From contig JAOQAK010000032.1 in assembly GCA_025963635.1 (NCBI GenBank), positions 1-64,000 of the forward strand: a stretch of DNA of 64,000 nucleotides, written 5' to 3'. Shown here in pieces: positions 54,933 to 64,000 of the stretch (the first letter of the stretch is position 1; every line of letters begins with the position of its first letter). Both the position numbers and the translations under genes were made by a program. Under the pieces are notes generated by a model. It ran no database searches. It was not told the DNA's origin and saw nothing but the letters and a program-made list of their open reading frames with translations. Source of the DNA: Ferruginibacter sp. (GTDB lineage: Bacteria > Bacteroidota > Bacteroidia > Chitinophagales > Chitinophagaceae).

Positions 54933-55847
54933 TTACTGGATGATCAGATTTCCGGCTATGGTTAATTTTTTATTCGGTTGCACGGTTATTTTTCCGCCGG
55001 GCTGGATGGTTTGGGGCACATTTAAAATGCACTCGCCGGTTGCCGGGGGATCAATAATGATTTCGGTGTTGGCCGCAAGATTTGCAGGAGGGATGGTATT
55101 GTTGCTCCAGTTGGTGGTTACATCCCAATTGCCGGTACCGGTAAAAGTAAACACTGTCGGCGCAGCCGGAGCAATATAAGTGACCGATAATTGAGGGCGC
55201 TGGGCGGCGACAGAATTTTCCCTGGAACTAAAGCGTTTGGCGGATCCTGAGCTGGCTTCAGCACCAATTAAAATCCATCCAAAATTCGTGGAAGGATTAT
55301 TCAGCCAGGCCTGAACCTCGGTAATCACCTGCGGAGAGGTCCATGAGTAACTTGCCGATGCGCCCCCCACACCGGTGGTGGCCGAAGCGGTTGAACTAAA
55401 ATCTCCGCCCGGTGCAGTCCAGGCATTGGAAGGGTGAAAGCGGTTTACCCAGGTGGCATCGTTCGTGGTAGCTGCCACACCAGCGCCATCACCCGAAGCT
55501 GGTGCAGCGGAACTGCCTTCTCCCCAATCAACCAGCAAAGGGTGAATGCTCACGCTGTTAGTGACGGCACTTGTATTTACTTTATTGCAAAATAAAGATA
55601 GCGTAACAGCCGTGATAGTAGCCCCGGCCGGAACCTGGGCGGCAATGTCAAATTTCAGGAGGGCTCTCCTGGGGCTGCCATTGGCGGTATTTCCCGCAAA
55701 AATATTCACACCCGCTCCATTGCTATTTCCTGTTGCATCCTGGAAAATGGTATTGTCCTTTACGGGGTTTAGCACGACAGTCGTTTGGCCGTTAACAGAA
55801 AAAATGGAAGTGATTACAAAAACAATAGTAATACAACATCTCAACAT
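54933..55847 (-). CDS. Secreted DNRLRE domain protein
   Basis: 304 residues from ATG 55847 (MLRCCITIVFVITSIFSVNG, signal peptide). The beta-sandwich DNRLRE domain: VKDNTIFQDATGNSNGAGVN, RRALLKFDIAA and later WTSPQVITEVQAWL. These occur on extracellular proteins as structural or carbohydrate-binding modules. A second small beta domain (FTGTGNWDVTTNWSNNTIPP) follows. No clear type-IX sorting domain or cell-wall anchor at the end, so the export fate is open. Confidence 0.72.
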   Translation of the reverse strand: MLRCCITIVFVITSIFSVNGQTTVVLNPVKDNTIFQDATGNSNGAGVNIFAGNTANGSPRRALLKFDIAAQVPAGATITAVTLSLFCNKVNTSAVTNSVSIHPLLVDWGEGSSAAPASGDGAGVAATTNDATWVNRFHPSNAWTAPGGDFSSTASATTGVGGASASYSWTSPQVITEVQAWLNNPSTNFGWILIGAEASSGSAKRFSSRENSVAAQRPQLSVTYIAPAAPTVFTFTGTGNWDVTTNWSNNTIPPANLAANTEIIIDPPATGECILNVPQTIQPGGKITVQPNKKLTIAGNLIIQ

Positions 55848-56162
55848 GGCTATTATTTTTTGGGTAAGAGTCAACACGTGATTAAGGAGAAATCGCGGTT
55901 GCAATTTGTAATCGCAAAAAAGTAATAACGGGTTGTGTCAGCTCAAAAATTCTTCTTAAAGGAAAGAGCATCAGCGATGGATAAATCTTGACGCTTAAAT
56001 GGACCCGAAGGTAATTTTATTTGACTGCGGCAGCATTGTTTTTCGGTGGCGAAAGACCGCCTGTGAGGGTTTGTATTCGGAATGGTGAAATTGGACCTCT
56101 CTTACAGAAACTAAAAAACCGGTGAATATTTCTCAACGGCTTTTTAGATATATATGAGTTAG
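55848..56162. other. Intergenic region
   Basis: 315 bp. An imperfect hairpin (about AAAAACCGGTGA / TCAACGGCTTTTT, near 56115-56146) could end the pcrA transcript. Nothing else was recognised. Confidence 0.35.
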
Positions 56163-58502
56163 TTATTCAAGGATCCTCAGCTTTGCATAATTGAGCATAA
56201 TCTTTTTTTCCCCGTTCAACTCAAATTGAACAATGGCGATGGGATTGTGGGCTGCGCCTTCCATTTTCATCACTTCGCCGAAACCAAACTTCTGGTGCTC
56301 CACTTTCTGGCCGGCTTGTAAATTACTGGTATCGCTGGGTGCAAAATCTGCAGTAGGTGTATGCTCTTTGATTTGTGGCCGGGTGGGTACCAGGTAGGCC
56401 GGCCGGCTTTTTTCTTCCTTTTTTACAGGTGGTGGCGATGACCTATAGCTTGTTCCACCGGAGCCATTTCTATCAAAAGAGCTGCCACCCCAGTTATTGC
56501 TATGGCCGCCCTGGTTGCGGATGCCGCCTCCGGCGAAACTCTTATCTATAAAATCAGAAGGCATTTCATCTATAAAACGACTTGGTTCATTTTGCTGTAG
56601 CTGCCCAAAGCGATAACGTGCATTGGCGTAGGTTAACCATAGTTTAGTTTTGGCCCTCGTAATAGCTACATAAAATAATCTCCGCTCTTCTTCCAGTTCC
56701 TCCCTTGTATTGATACTCATAGCACTGGGGAAAAGAGTTTCTTCCAACCCTCCTACGAAAACACAGCTAAACTCTAATCCTTTGGCTGCATGGATGGTCA
56801 TTAGTTTTACGCTGTCTGCCTCGTCTTTATCATTATCCGAATCCGTTAATAAAGTAATTTGCTGAAGGTAACTGCCCAGGCTTTTATCGCCGACTTCACC
56901 ATCTTCTTCGTTCATCGGAGTTTCAATAAACTCTTTAATAGAATTCAATAACTCCTGTACGTTTTCATATCTCGCCAAACCTTCCGTGGTTTTGTCATTG
57001 AAAAGTTCCTTTACGATCTGCGTGCTTTTGCCCACTATTATAGCGAGTTCGTAAGCATTTTTTTTATCCAGCTCGCTTTGGAACATCTTGATCATCATCA
57101 CAAAATTGCTGATGGCTTCCAGTGTTCCTCCCTTATAACCATATTGTTGGGCATTTTTCAACACCTCCCAGAGTGTAATATTATTTTCATTGGCCATTAA
57201 AACGGCCCTGTCCATACTGGTTTTGCCGATTCCCCGGGTAGGATAATTGATAACACGTTTTAACGCTTCTTCATCGTTTGGGTTTACCACCAATCTCAAA
57301 TAAGCTACATAATCCTTTATCTCCTTGCGTTGGTAAAAGGATAGGCCACCATAAATTCGGTATGGAATATTCATCCGGCGCAGGCTTTCTTCATAGCTGC
57401 GGCTCTGTGCATTGGTCCGGTATAAAATTGCAAATTCGTTGTTGAAAAAATGGTTGCGCAGCTTTTCTTCCTGTATCGTATCGGCCACAAATTTTCCTTC
57501 TTCATTATCTGTAGCGGTGCGAACCAGCTTTATTTTATCACCATTGCCTTTTTCAGTCCACAGTTTTTTGGGTAACTGGTTCTTATTATTACCAATGATC
57601 TCATTAGCAACACTTAGTATGCTATTGCTGCTGCGATAATTTTGTTCCAGCTTCACCACTCTAACATCGTCGTAATCCCTGGAAAATTGAAGAATATTTT
57701 CGATGGTGGCGCCCCTGAAGCTATAGATACTCTGTGCGTCATCACCCACCACACATACATTTTCATGCATAGCACCCAACAGTTTGATGATTTCGTACTG
57801 GGAAGTATTGGTATCCTGGTACTCATCAATCATAATGTATTTGAACTTGCGCTGGTACTTGCTCAACGACTCAGGATGATTTTTAAGCAGGATATACATT
57901 TTGAACAGCAGGTCATCAAAATCCATTGCGCCGTTTTTGAAACAGCGGTTGTTGTATGCGGCATAGATTTTACCAATCAACGGGCGGTTAGCTCTTGCAT
58001 CTTCCTGTTGGGTAGCCCAATCGTTGATGTATTCTTCGGGACCAACAAGGCTGTTTTTAACCGATGAAATCCTATTGTAAACAGTATTGGGTTTGTAGAG
58101 CTTGTCATCCAGTTCCATTTCTTTGATGACGGTTTTCAACACACTTTTTGCATCATCCGTATCATAAATGGTAAAGTTATTTGGATAGCCGATTTTGCCG
58201 GCTTCCGCTCTTAGTATCCTAGCAAAAACACTGTGAAAAGTTCCGATGTATAGATTACGGGCTTCCGAATTGCCGAGGGTGCGTTCTATCCTTTCCTTCA
58301 TTTCTTTGGCGGCCTTATTGGTAAAAGTAAGCGCCAGTATGTTGAATGCATCGATATTGTGAAAACCCATCAGGTGCGCAATGCGGGTGGTAAGTACCTT
58401 GGTTTTACCGCTTCCTGCGCCTGCAATGATCATGATCGGACCGTCTTTATGTAAAACAGCTTCCCGCTGTGGTTCGTTCAGTTCATCTAGATAATTAGCC
58501 AT
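56163..58502 (-). CDS. pcrA: UvrD/PcrA-type DNA helicase
   Basis: 779 residues. SF1A motifs: I IAGAGSGKTKVLT, Ia LTFTNKAAKEMKER, II DEYQDTN, III VVGDDAQSIYSFRG, IV YRTNAQSR, V LMTIHAAKGLEFSCVFVGG, VI YVAITRAKTKLW. The C-terminal Tudor-like module VEHQKFGFGEVM follows a glycine-rich linker (about 650-710). It works in repair and replication-transcription conflicts. A TACCTTTG box ends four bases before the ATG. Confidence 0.94.
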   Translation of the reverse strand: MANYLDELNEPQREAVLHKDGPIMIIAGAGSGKTKVLTTRIAHLMGFHNIDAFNILALTFTNKAAKEMKERIERTLGNSEARNLYIGTFHSVFARILRAEAGKIGYPNNFTIYDTDDAKSVLKTVIKEMELDDKLYKPNTVYNRISSVKNSLVGPEEYINDWATQQEDARANRPLIGKIYAAYNNRCFKNGAMDFDDLLFKMYILLKNHPESLSKYQRKFKYIMIDEYQDTNTSQYEIIKLLGAMHENVCVVGDDAQSIYSFRGATIENILQFSRDYDDVRVVKLEQNYRSSNSILSVANEIIGNNKNQLPKKLWTEKGNGDKIKLVRTATDNEEGKFVADTIQEEKLRNHFFNNEFAILYRTNAQSRSYEESLRRMNIPYRIYGGLSFYQRKEIKDYVAYLRLVVNPNDEEALKRVINYPTRGIGKTSMDRAVLMANENNITLWEVLKNAQQYGYKGGTLEAISNFVMMIKMFQSELDKKNAYELAIIVGKSTQIVKELFNDKTTEGLARYENVQELLNSIKEFIETPMNEEDGEVGDKSLGSYLQQITLLTDSDNDKDEADSVKLMTIHAAKGLEFSCVFVGGLEETLFPSAMSINTREELEEERRLFYVAITRAKTKLWLTYANARYRFGQLQQNEPSRFIDEMPSDFIDKSFAGGGIRNQGGHSNNWGGSSFDRNGSGGTSYRSSPPPVKKEEKSRPAYLVPTRPQIKEHTPTADFAPSDTSNLQAGQKVEHQKFGFGEVMKMEGAAHNPIAIVQFELNGEKKIMLNYAKLRILE

Positions 58503-58506
58503 TCTG

Positions 58507-58514
58507 CAAAGGTA
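58507..58514 (-). promoter_or_regulatory. -7 box directly upstream of pcrA
   Basis: Minus strand TACCTTTG, then CAGA, then ATG. Same arrangement as at mnmG. Confidence 0.55.
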
Positions 58515-58772
58515 CGAATACCCAAATTGAGGTTAAGAAGTGTGAGAAAAAATTTATGTTTGCACGCAAACCAATACTTTCGCATTAAGAACACTCTTCC
58601 GGTATTCCTTTTCTAAATTGTAATAGAGTATTGCGGTAATATAAAGGATACTAATTGCAATTGCATACCCGCCAATGGTGCCAAAAGGCGATTCCTTAAC
58701 CGGGCATTTACAATAAATAATTTTATAATCTGTAACTTAGTAAGGGTCTTTTTTACTGTCAACTGCGGGTGT

Positions 58773-59651
58773 ATGAACAACACGTACGATTACTCTGTAA
58801 GCCGCCCGGGCTATTTTAAACAGCTTGCTGTGAAGGAGCTGCTTTTTCTGCATTATCTATGTCCGCAAATCGATCCGTATTTATACCATTACCAAACTCA
58901 TTTTAACCAGGTGTGCTTTACATTGGATGTCGGTACAATATTTCAACCCGGATCTGACACCTGGCACAAGTCTGAAAACAATTCCATTTTTGCCTGCAAA
59001 GCGGCATGGAAACGAGCGCCGGACAGCGGGACCATGGAAATATTATCGTTCTATTTTCCAGATAATTTCCTGCAGCAGTTTTATAAAGAACACAGGCGGC
59101 ATTTTCCGGTGATGCATTTGCCTGGCCCACCCGGCAATAGGGTCATCGAGATAAATATCAATGAAATAACGCTCGGATTTTTTTACAGCATAATGCCCTA
59201 TTTTTCCCCGCAGGCACTTCCCCTGTCTAATTTGCTCGAACTTAAATTTAGGGAGCTTCTTTTTATTATTTTGTCGAACCCGGCAAATATTGGGTTACTC
59301 GCATATGTGAACAGTATGGACGATCAGCACAAACCTCCCCTGCAGGATATAATGGATGCACATTTCAATTTTAATTTATCCCTGGCCGATTTCGCCCGTA
59401 TTGCACAACGCAGCCTTGCAACCTTTAAAAGGGATTTTACTGAAATGTATCATACTACTCCTGGCAAATGGCTCGCACAAAAGCGGCTCGAATACGCAAA
59501 ACTTCTTTTAAACAGCAGCAAAAAAAATGTACATGAAGTTGCCTACGACAGCGGCTTTGAAAATGCTACCCATTTCAGCCGCGTTTTTAAAGAGAAGTTT
59601 GGATTGGCCCCACTGCAATTTCGTAAACAAAATACTGCTATGAACGCCTGA
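58773..59651 (+). CDS. AraC family transcriptional regulator
   Basis: 292 residues. An N-terminal cupin-like effector domain (IFQPGSDTWHKSENNSIFAC) and a C-terminal double HTH (about 188-286): FNLSLADFARIAQRSLATFK and DSGFENATHFSRVFKEKFGL. The effector is unknown. It lies 260 bp before the flavoprotein gene, which it may control. Start at the first ATG; the position fits the family length. Confidence 0.88.
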   Translation: MNNTYDYSVSRPGYFKQLAVKELLFLHYLCPQIDPYLYHYQTHFNQVCFTLDVGTIFQPGSDTWHKSENNSIFACKAAWKRAPDSGTMEILSFYFPDNFLQQFYKEHRRHFPVMHLPGPPGNRVIEININEITLGFFYSIMPYFSPQALPLSNLLELKFRELLFIILSNPANIGLLAYVNSMDDQHKPPLQDIMDAHFNFNLSLADFARIAQRSLATFKRDFTEMYHTTPGKWLAQKRLEYAKLLLNSSKKNVHEVAYDSGFENATHFSRVFKEKFGLAPLQFRKQNTAMNA

Positions 59652-59913
59652 TGTATTGATTCGGTCGCCGTATTTAAGCCATAGCCTAAAAAGCCATTTT
59701 ATCGGTAACAAACGGGCATAGTTTTAACCCCTGCCACACCCACAACCACTAGCTATTCGTCGCCCACCTGAATCACAGCGAGTCAAAAAAATTGTCTCGG
59801 ATTTTTGAGCTTCACGGATAACTTGTTGAGCTTTTAAGAAAACATTTTTCTATATAGGGGCAATATCTTTAGCGTTAGATGACCCCATTTTTCAAACATT
59901 AAAAACTGCATGT

Positions 59914-61305
59914 ATGACACAAGATCTAACTGATTCTTTCAAAAAAAGCCTCCGTGGTAAATTGGTGCTGCCCAATGATGCGGATTATGACACCGTCCGA
60001 AAAGTTTACAATGGCATGATCGATAAACATCCTGCTATGATTGTACAATGTGCAGACAATGCGGATGTAATTGCCTGTATCCGATTTGCAAAGGAAAACC
60101 GGTTGTTGCTTGCTATAAGGGGCGGTGGACACAACGCAGGCGGACTGGGTATTGCAGATGATGCATTGGTAATTGACCTTTCAATGATGAAAGAAATCCA
60201 CATCAATAGTGATAATGAAACGGTACGGGTGCAAGGTGGATGTTTATTAAAAGAAGTGGACGCCGCCACACACGAAGTGGGTATGTGCGTTCCTTCAGGC
60301 ATATTTGGTACTACGGGTGTTGCGGGCCTTACACTCGGTGGTGGACTTGGTCACCTCACCCGCCAGTACGGACTTTCAATAGATAATCTTTTGGAGGCAG
60401 AAGTAATATTAGCGGATGGCCGGGTTGTGACAGCCTCTGAAACAGAAAACCAGGATCTCTTTTGGGCCCTCCGTGGTGGTGGCGGAAATTTTGGTGTGGT
60501 AGTCTCATTCCTTTTTAAATTAAGGCCGGCACATACTATTTATGGGGGCCCGATGCTTTGGCACCTGGATGATTCAGCGGAAATGATGCAATGGTATCAC
60601 AATTTCATAACCAATGCGCCGGAGAACATCAACGGATTTTTCGCTTTCCTCACAGTTCCCCCTTTTGCTCCCTTCCCGGAACATCTGCACCTGAAAAAAA
60701 TGTGCGGCGTAGTCTGGTGCTATAATGGCGAACTTGAAAAAGCAGAAAAAGTTTTCGAGCCCATTCGTAATTTTAAAACACCGGCATTGGATTTTGTAGG
60801 TCCTATTCCTTTCCCTGCATTGCAAACGATGTTCGATGGCCTGTATCCGCCAGGCCTGTTATGGTACTGGAAAGCGGATTTTGTAAAAGACCTTGACGAA
60901 ACATCGATAGGGTTCCATGCCAGGTTTGGCAGCGAAATGCCTACCCCTCTTTCCTCTATGCATATGTATCCCGTAAATGGTGCGGCATCAAAGGTTGGTA
61001 AAAATGATACTGCGTGGAATTATCGTGATGCAAATTATGCGGTGGTGATTGTGGGGATTGACGAGGATCCTGGAAATAAAGACAAGATTGTTGGCTGGAC
61101 GAGAGATTACTGGGAAACACTGCATCCGTATTCTGCAGGTGGCGCCTATGTAAACTTTTTGATGGATGAAGGTGAAGACCGAATAAAAGCCACTTACGGT
61201 GATAATTACCAACGACTGGTAGATATAAAAGCAAAATATGATCCCCAAAATTTATTTAGGGTGAATCAAAATATCAGTCCGAAAATAAGAGAGGTGGTAA
61301 TGTGA
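59914..61305 (+). CDS. FAD-linked oxidase, berberine bridge enzyme-like
   Basis: 463 residues. FAD_binding_4 with IRGGGHNAGGLG (His for covalent FAD, about 69), then GVAGLTLGGGLGHLTRQYGL and WALRGGGGNFGVV; C-terminal BBE motif YDPQNLFRVNQNI. The second covalent link (Cys in the TVGVGG region of plant enzymes) falls on Phe here (PSGIFGTTGVAG), so FAD is probably bound by one bond. It oxidises an alcohol, sugar or similar substrate. It follows the AraC regulator. Confidence 0.87.
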   Translation: MTQDLTDSFKKSLRGKLVLPNDADYDTVRKVYNGMIDKHPAMIVQCADNADVIACIRFAKENRLLLAIRGGGHNAGGLGIADDALVIDLSMMKEIHINSDNETVRVQGGCLLKEVDAATHEVGMCVPSGIFGTTGVAGLTLGGGLGHLTRQYGLSIDNLLEAEVILADGRVVTASETENQDLFWALRGGGGNFGVVVSFLFKLRPAHTIYGGPMLWHLDDSAEMMQWYHNFITNAPENINGFFAFLTVPPFAPFPEHLHLKKMCGVVWCYNGELEKAEKVFEPIRNFKTPALDFVGPIPFPALQTMFDGLYPPGLLWYWKADFVKDLDETSIGFHARFGSEMPTPLSSMHMYPVNGAASKVGKNDTAWNYRDANYAVVIVGIDEDPGNKDKIVGWTRDYWETLHPYSAGGAYVNFLMDEGEDRIKATYGDNYQRLVDIKAKYDPQNLFRVNQNISPKIREVVM

Positions 61306-61513
61306 CAGATGCCATTTCCTGACAAATAAAAGGACAGGGTGCAATGTAGATTTACAGGGCGACCCAGAATTGAAGCAGTCAAATTTTGATGCCCGATTTT
61401 ATAAGTCTGCCTTGTGAAGTACATGGTCAAACTTTTCAATTGAAGGGGATATCCAAATATTTTGGGATAAAACTTATAAAGCTATTTCTCTCATTTACTC
61501 CGGTAGAAAAAGA

Positions 61514-63682
61514 CTAAACCTCTTCCAGTTTAAAAGGAAGCTTCCGGATTCTTTTGCCGGTCAGATCAAAAATAGCATTGCACAATGCAGGCGCAAATGG
61601 CGGTAAAGCTGGCTCCCCGGCACCGCCGGGCTTTTCATCATTGTCCATAATGTGTATTTCCATTGCCGGAATATCATTGATCATGGGCATTTTGTAAACA
61701 TTGAAATTTTTCTCCACGGCCTTACCATCTGCAAAATGTGTTTCATGCGTTGTGGCGGCTCCAAGTGCCATCACGATACTCCCTTCTATCTGGGCTTTGA
61801 TAATATCGGGGTTTACATACCAGCCGCAATCCATTACCGCAAACACTTTATCGATCGATAGTTTTCCATCCGCTTTGCGGGAAACTTTAACCGCTTCTCC
61901 CACGATCGTTTTAAAGCATTCTGTGATGGCTACACCCCAGCCGTTATTTTTAGACCTTGATTTCCAGCCAGTCATCTCCTCCAGCTTATCGAGAATGGCC
62001 TGGTAACGTTCACCCCAAAGATGGCTTCTCCTGAATTCTATCGGATCTTTTTCCGCCGCATGGGCCAGCTCATCTATAAAACTTTCAAAAGCAAACCCGT
62101 TGGTGGAAGAATACACCGAACGCCACCACATAACGGGGATAGGCGCCTCCGTGGGAATATCAGCAAAGCTGTAGTGAGGAATCGATTCAAAATAGGCTTC
62201 TGCAAAACCTTCCGTAGTGCTGCTGTTAAATTTCAACTTATCTGACCCCGCATCCTGGTGATCCATATTCTGGGAAGCCATCTTTACCTGCAAAGCATTG
62301 ATCCTGCCATCATTGACACCGGCCTTGCATTCGTACACAGCACCCGGGCGAAATGGCCCCTGGGTCATATCATCTTCTCTTGTCCATACTACCTGAACAG
62401 GCGCTTTCATCTCTTTTGAGATCAGTACAGCTTCAAACGTATAATCCGTAAAAGCCTTCCTACCGAAGCCTCCGCCTAAAAAGGTCATATTTACCGTAAC
62501 ATTTTCAAGCGGTATTTTCAGGCGCTCGCTTACATCACTCTGGATCCAGTCTGGCCCTTGTATCGGGCCCCATATCTCACATTTATCACCTTCCACATTG
62601 GCAATACAGTTTAAAGGCTCCATGCAACTGTGGGTTTCATAGGGAGTTTCATATACCAATTCCAGCTTTTTACCGGCCTTTTGAAAGCGTTCCTCAAAAT
62701 TGCCGCCGGTCCGTTGAGAAAGGCCCGGCTTTTTAAGATCCTCTTTCATCCTTGTATAAAGCTGGTCGGTGGAAATGTGTTCAAAGCCTTCATCATTCCA
62801 CTCAACTTTTAATGCTTTTCTTCCCTGCATTGCGGCCCAGATACTTTCAGCAACCACTACCACACCCTCTCTTGTAAAGCCAAAAACCGGCATCTCTACT
62901 TTAAATACATTTTTCACACCCGGAATAGCCCTGGTAGCCACATCATCAAAGCTTTTTACCTTTCCCATAAACCTGGGATTCCGTTCCACCACGGCATACA
63001 GCATTCCCGGCAGTTTTTTGTCGAGGCCAAATTCCGCTTTGCCATTGGTTTTGGACGGAGTATCCTGCCTGGGTAATGGCTGGCCGATGATCTTGTAATC
63101 TTTTCTTTCTTTTAACTGCACCTTCTTTGGAATGGGAAGTTTGGCTGCTTCCTCTACCAATGTTCCGTATCCTGCGCTTCTCCCGGTAGGACGGTGCATC
63201 ACCGTTCCCTTTTCAGCATAACATTCCATTGCAGGCACATTCCATTGTTTTGCCGCAGCCGCAATCAGCATTTCACGGGCCGTGGCGCCGGTGCGTAGCA
63301 AAGTTTTATAAGAACCTCTCACTGTAGAACTTCCGCCGGTGATCTGGCTCCCATATTTCTTACTATTGCCGGGTGCAAATACAGTTTTTACTTTGTTAAG
63401 ATCAACCTCCAGTTCTTCTGCAATGATCTGTGGAACAGACTGGAAGGAACCCTGGCCCATTTCGGAACGATGGTTGATGAGCGTAACATTTCCCGATTTA
63501 TCAATGGTAATCCATGAACTGAGTTCGATTCCCTTTTCGTCGGCATTGTCGCCGGTCAAAATGCTGGCCGTCTTTGCTGCCGCCGGAAAATAAAAACCAA
63601 GCGTAAATGCTGCGCCGGACAGAGAAGAGAGCGTTATAAATTTTCTGCGGGAGATATTTTTTACTGAATTCATCGTTGCCAT
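61514..63682 (-). CDS. Molybdenum hydroxylase large subunit, isoquinoline 1-oxidoreductase type, Tat-exported
   Basis: 722 residues. Tat signal NISRRKFITLSSLSGAAFTL at the N-terminus. Xanthine-dehydrogenase-type Moco domains: GQPLPRQDTPSKTNGKAEFG, GGGFGRKAFTDYTFEAVL and the C-terminal GGAGEPALPPFAPALCNAIF. Such enzymes oxidise aldehydes or N-heterocycles at the periplasmic face and pass electrons to a [2Fe-2S] subunit, encoded just upstream on the same strand. A cytochrome subunit is not visible. Confidence 0.88.
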   Translation of the reverse strand: MATMNSVKNISRRKFITLSSLSGAAFTLGFYFPAAAKTASILTGDNADEKGIELSSWITIDKSGNVTLINHRSEMGQGSFQSVPQIIAEELEVDLNKVKTVFAPGNSKKYGSQITGGSSTVRGSYKTLLRTGATAREMLIAAAAKQWNVPAMECYAEKGTVMHRPTGRSAGYGTLVEEAAKLPIPKKVQLKERKDYKIIGQPLPRQDTPSKTNGKAEFGLDKKLPGMLYAVVERNPRFMGKVKSFDDVATRAIPGVKNVFKVEMPVFGFTREGVVVVAESIWAAMQGRKALKVEWNDEGFEHISTDQLYTRMKEDLKKPGLSQRTGGNFEERFQKAGKKLELVYETPYETHSCMEPLNCIANVEGDKCEIWGPIQGPDWIQSDVSERLKIPLENVTVNMTFLGGGFGRKAFTDYTFEAVLISKEMKAPVQVVWTREDDMTQGPFRPGAVYECKAGVNDGRINALQVKMASQNMDHQDAGSDKLKFNSSTTEGFAEAYFESIPHYSFADIPTEAPIPVMWWRSVYSSTNGFAFESFIDELAHAAEKDPIEFRRSHLWGERYQAILDKLEEMTGWKSRSKNNGWGVAITECFKTIVGEAVKVSRKADGKLSIDKVFAVMDCGWYVNPDIIKAQIEGSIVMALGAATTHETHFADGKAVEKNFNVYKMPMINDIPAMEIHIMDNDEKPGGAGEPALPPFAPALCNAIFDLTGKRIRKLPFKLEEV

Positions 63683-63737
63683 TTTAATTGTAAATTGAAT
63701 CGTCCTATAGAAGGCCGTTTGAGTTTATACAAATAAA

Positions 63738-64000
63738 CTACCTGGAAGCGGGCGTTTCGTCGGCTGCAGTTGCGACAGCAACACCCGAAGCCATGATATT
63801 TGCAGCAGTTTTAATCGCCGTTCTAATACGAACGTATGTGCCGCAGCGGCAAATATGCCCCTGCATGGCTGCATCAATATCCTTATCGGTCGGGTGCGGA
63901 TTCTTTTTTAACAAGGCTGCCGCCGCCATGATTTGTCCACTCTGGCAATAACCGCATTGAGGCACCTGCTCCTTTATCCAGGCCTGTTGCACAGCGTGTG
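63738..64000 (-). CDS. [2Fe-2S] subunit of the molybdenum hydroxylase, partial
   Basis: The frame runs off the window end, so the N-terminus is missing; a GTG at 63992 is internal. The second cluster motif is complete: [18 protein letters not shown] and [12 protein letters not shown]. It should carry electrons from the Moco subunit 55 bp downstream. The tail ([19 protein letters not shown]) is unusually long and alanine-rich. Confidence 0.88.
   Translation of the reverse strand, partial: HAVQQAWIKEQVPQCGYCQSGQIMAAAALLKKNPHPTDKDIDAAMQGHICRCGTYVRIRTAIKTAANIMASGVAVATAADETPASR

Noticed and set aside
1..64000. tRNA genes, CRISPR arrays and insertion sequences
   Set aside because: No T-loop GTTCGAnTC context, regularly spaced repeat or transposase frame was found by reading; a covariance search would be needed to exclude a tRNA completely.

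Overview
The window looks like a chromosomal segment of a Bacteroidota bacterium, most likely Chitinophagaceae (inference). The grounds are TAnnTTTG -7 promoter boxes, almost no Shine-Dalgarno sequences, frequent TTG/GTG starts, moderate-low GC, and typical Bacteroidota families (DUF4159/MoxR/BatA locus, DUF2480, KdnB-like dehydrogenase, short SSB, DNRLRE protein). I saw no rRNA or tRNA gene, CRISPR array, intact insertion sequence or phage gene.

Layout. 0-3.2 kb: 5'-truncated Ate1/Bpt-type aminoacyl-tRNA-protein transferase, secreted M28 peptidase, DUF4159 protein. 3.3-10.8 kb: MoxR ATPase, DUF58, BatA-like and two large membrane proteins in one tight operon. 10.8-14.1 kb: TldD/TldE protease pair. 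14.1-16 kb: gene-poor stretch with a broken minus-strand gene and small hypotheticals. 16.1-20.7 kb: the most unusual locus. It holds a SET-domain protein, a D-Ala-D-Ala-ligase-like ATP-grasp protein and an ATP-grasp/SET fusion in one operon, followed by four tandem paralogous 59-62-residue peptides that share FTAxDLWxIQR and an arginine-rich tail and sit behind one Bacteroidota promoter with a dyad operator. One of the four is under 60 codons and easily missed.

20.7-28.7 kb: methyltransferase, SSB, small hypotheticals, a PIF1-like helicase with HRDC and HTH domains, SRPBCC, 2OG-Fe(II) oxygenase, DUF1415 and a small membrane protein. 28.9-37.4 kb: mainly minus-strand genes (cupin, mnmG, ybeY, chrA, isopenicillin-N-synthase-like oxygenase, nadA) plus feoA and nadD. 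Two consensus parS sites lie between mnmG and ybeY. About 5 kb away an AT-rich 760-bp gap carries DnaA-box-like sequences and a perfect 14-bp palindrome, where gene orientation flips from minus to plus. The replication origin may therefore lie in or near this window.

37.4-47.6 kb: mainly plus-strand housekeeping genes (PpiD-like chaperone, DUF2480, LysE exporter, MtgA, KdnB-like dehydrogenase, DEAD-box helicase, CorA) and a frameshifted NHL-repeat lipoprotein. 47.7-58.5 kb: DUF4242, a large ATPase/LuxR regulator, a salvage operon (M23 peptidase, PnuC, 3-methyladenine glycosylase, NadR-type kinase), a frameshifted DoxX-like gene, NifU-type scaffold, DNRLRE protein and a PcrA/UvrD helicase. 58.7-64 kb: AraC regulator, berberine-bridge-type flavoprotein, and a Tat-exported molybdenum hydroxylase with its [2Fe-2S] subunit running off the end.

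Together the genes cover envelope stress and proteolysis (MoxR/Bat, TldD/E), NAD supply (nadA, nadD, PnuC, NadR-type kinase), DNA maintenance (SSB, two helicases, glycosylase) and one candidate peptide-modification system at 16-20.7 kb.
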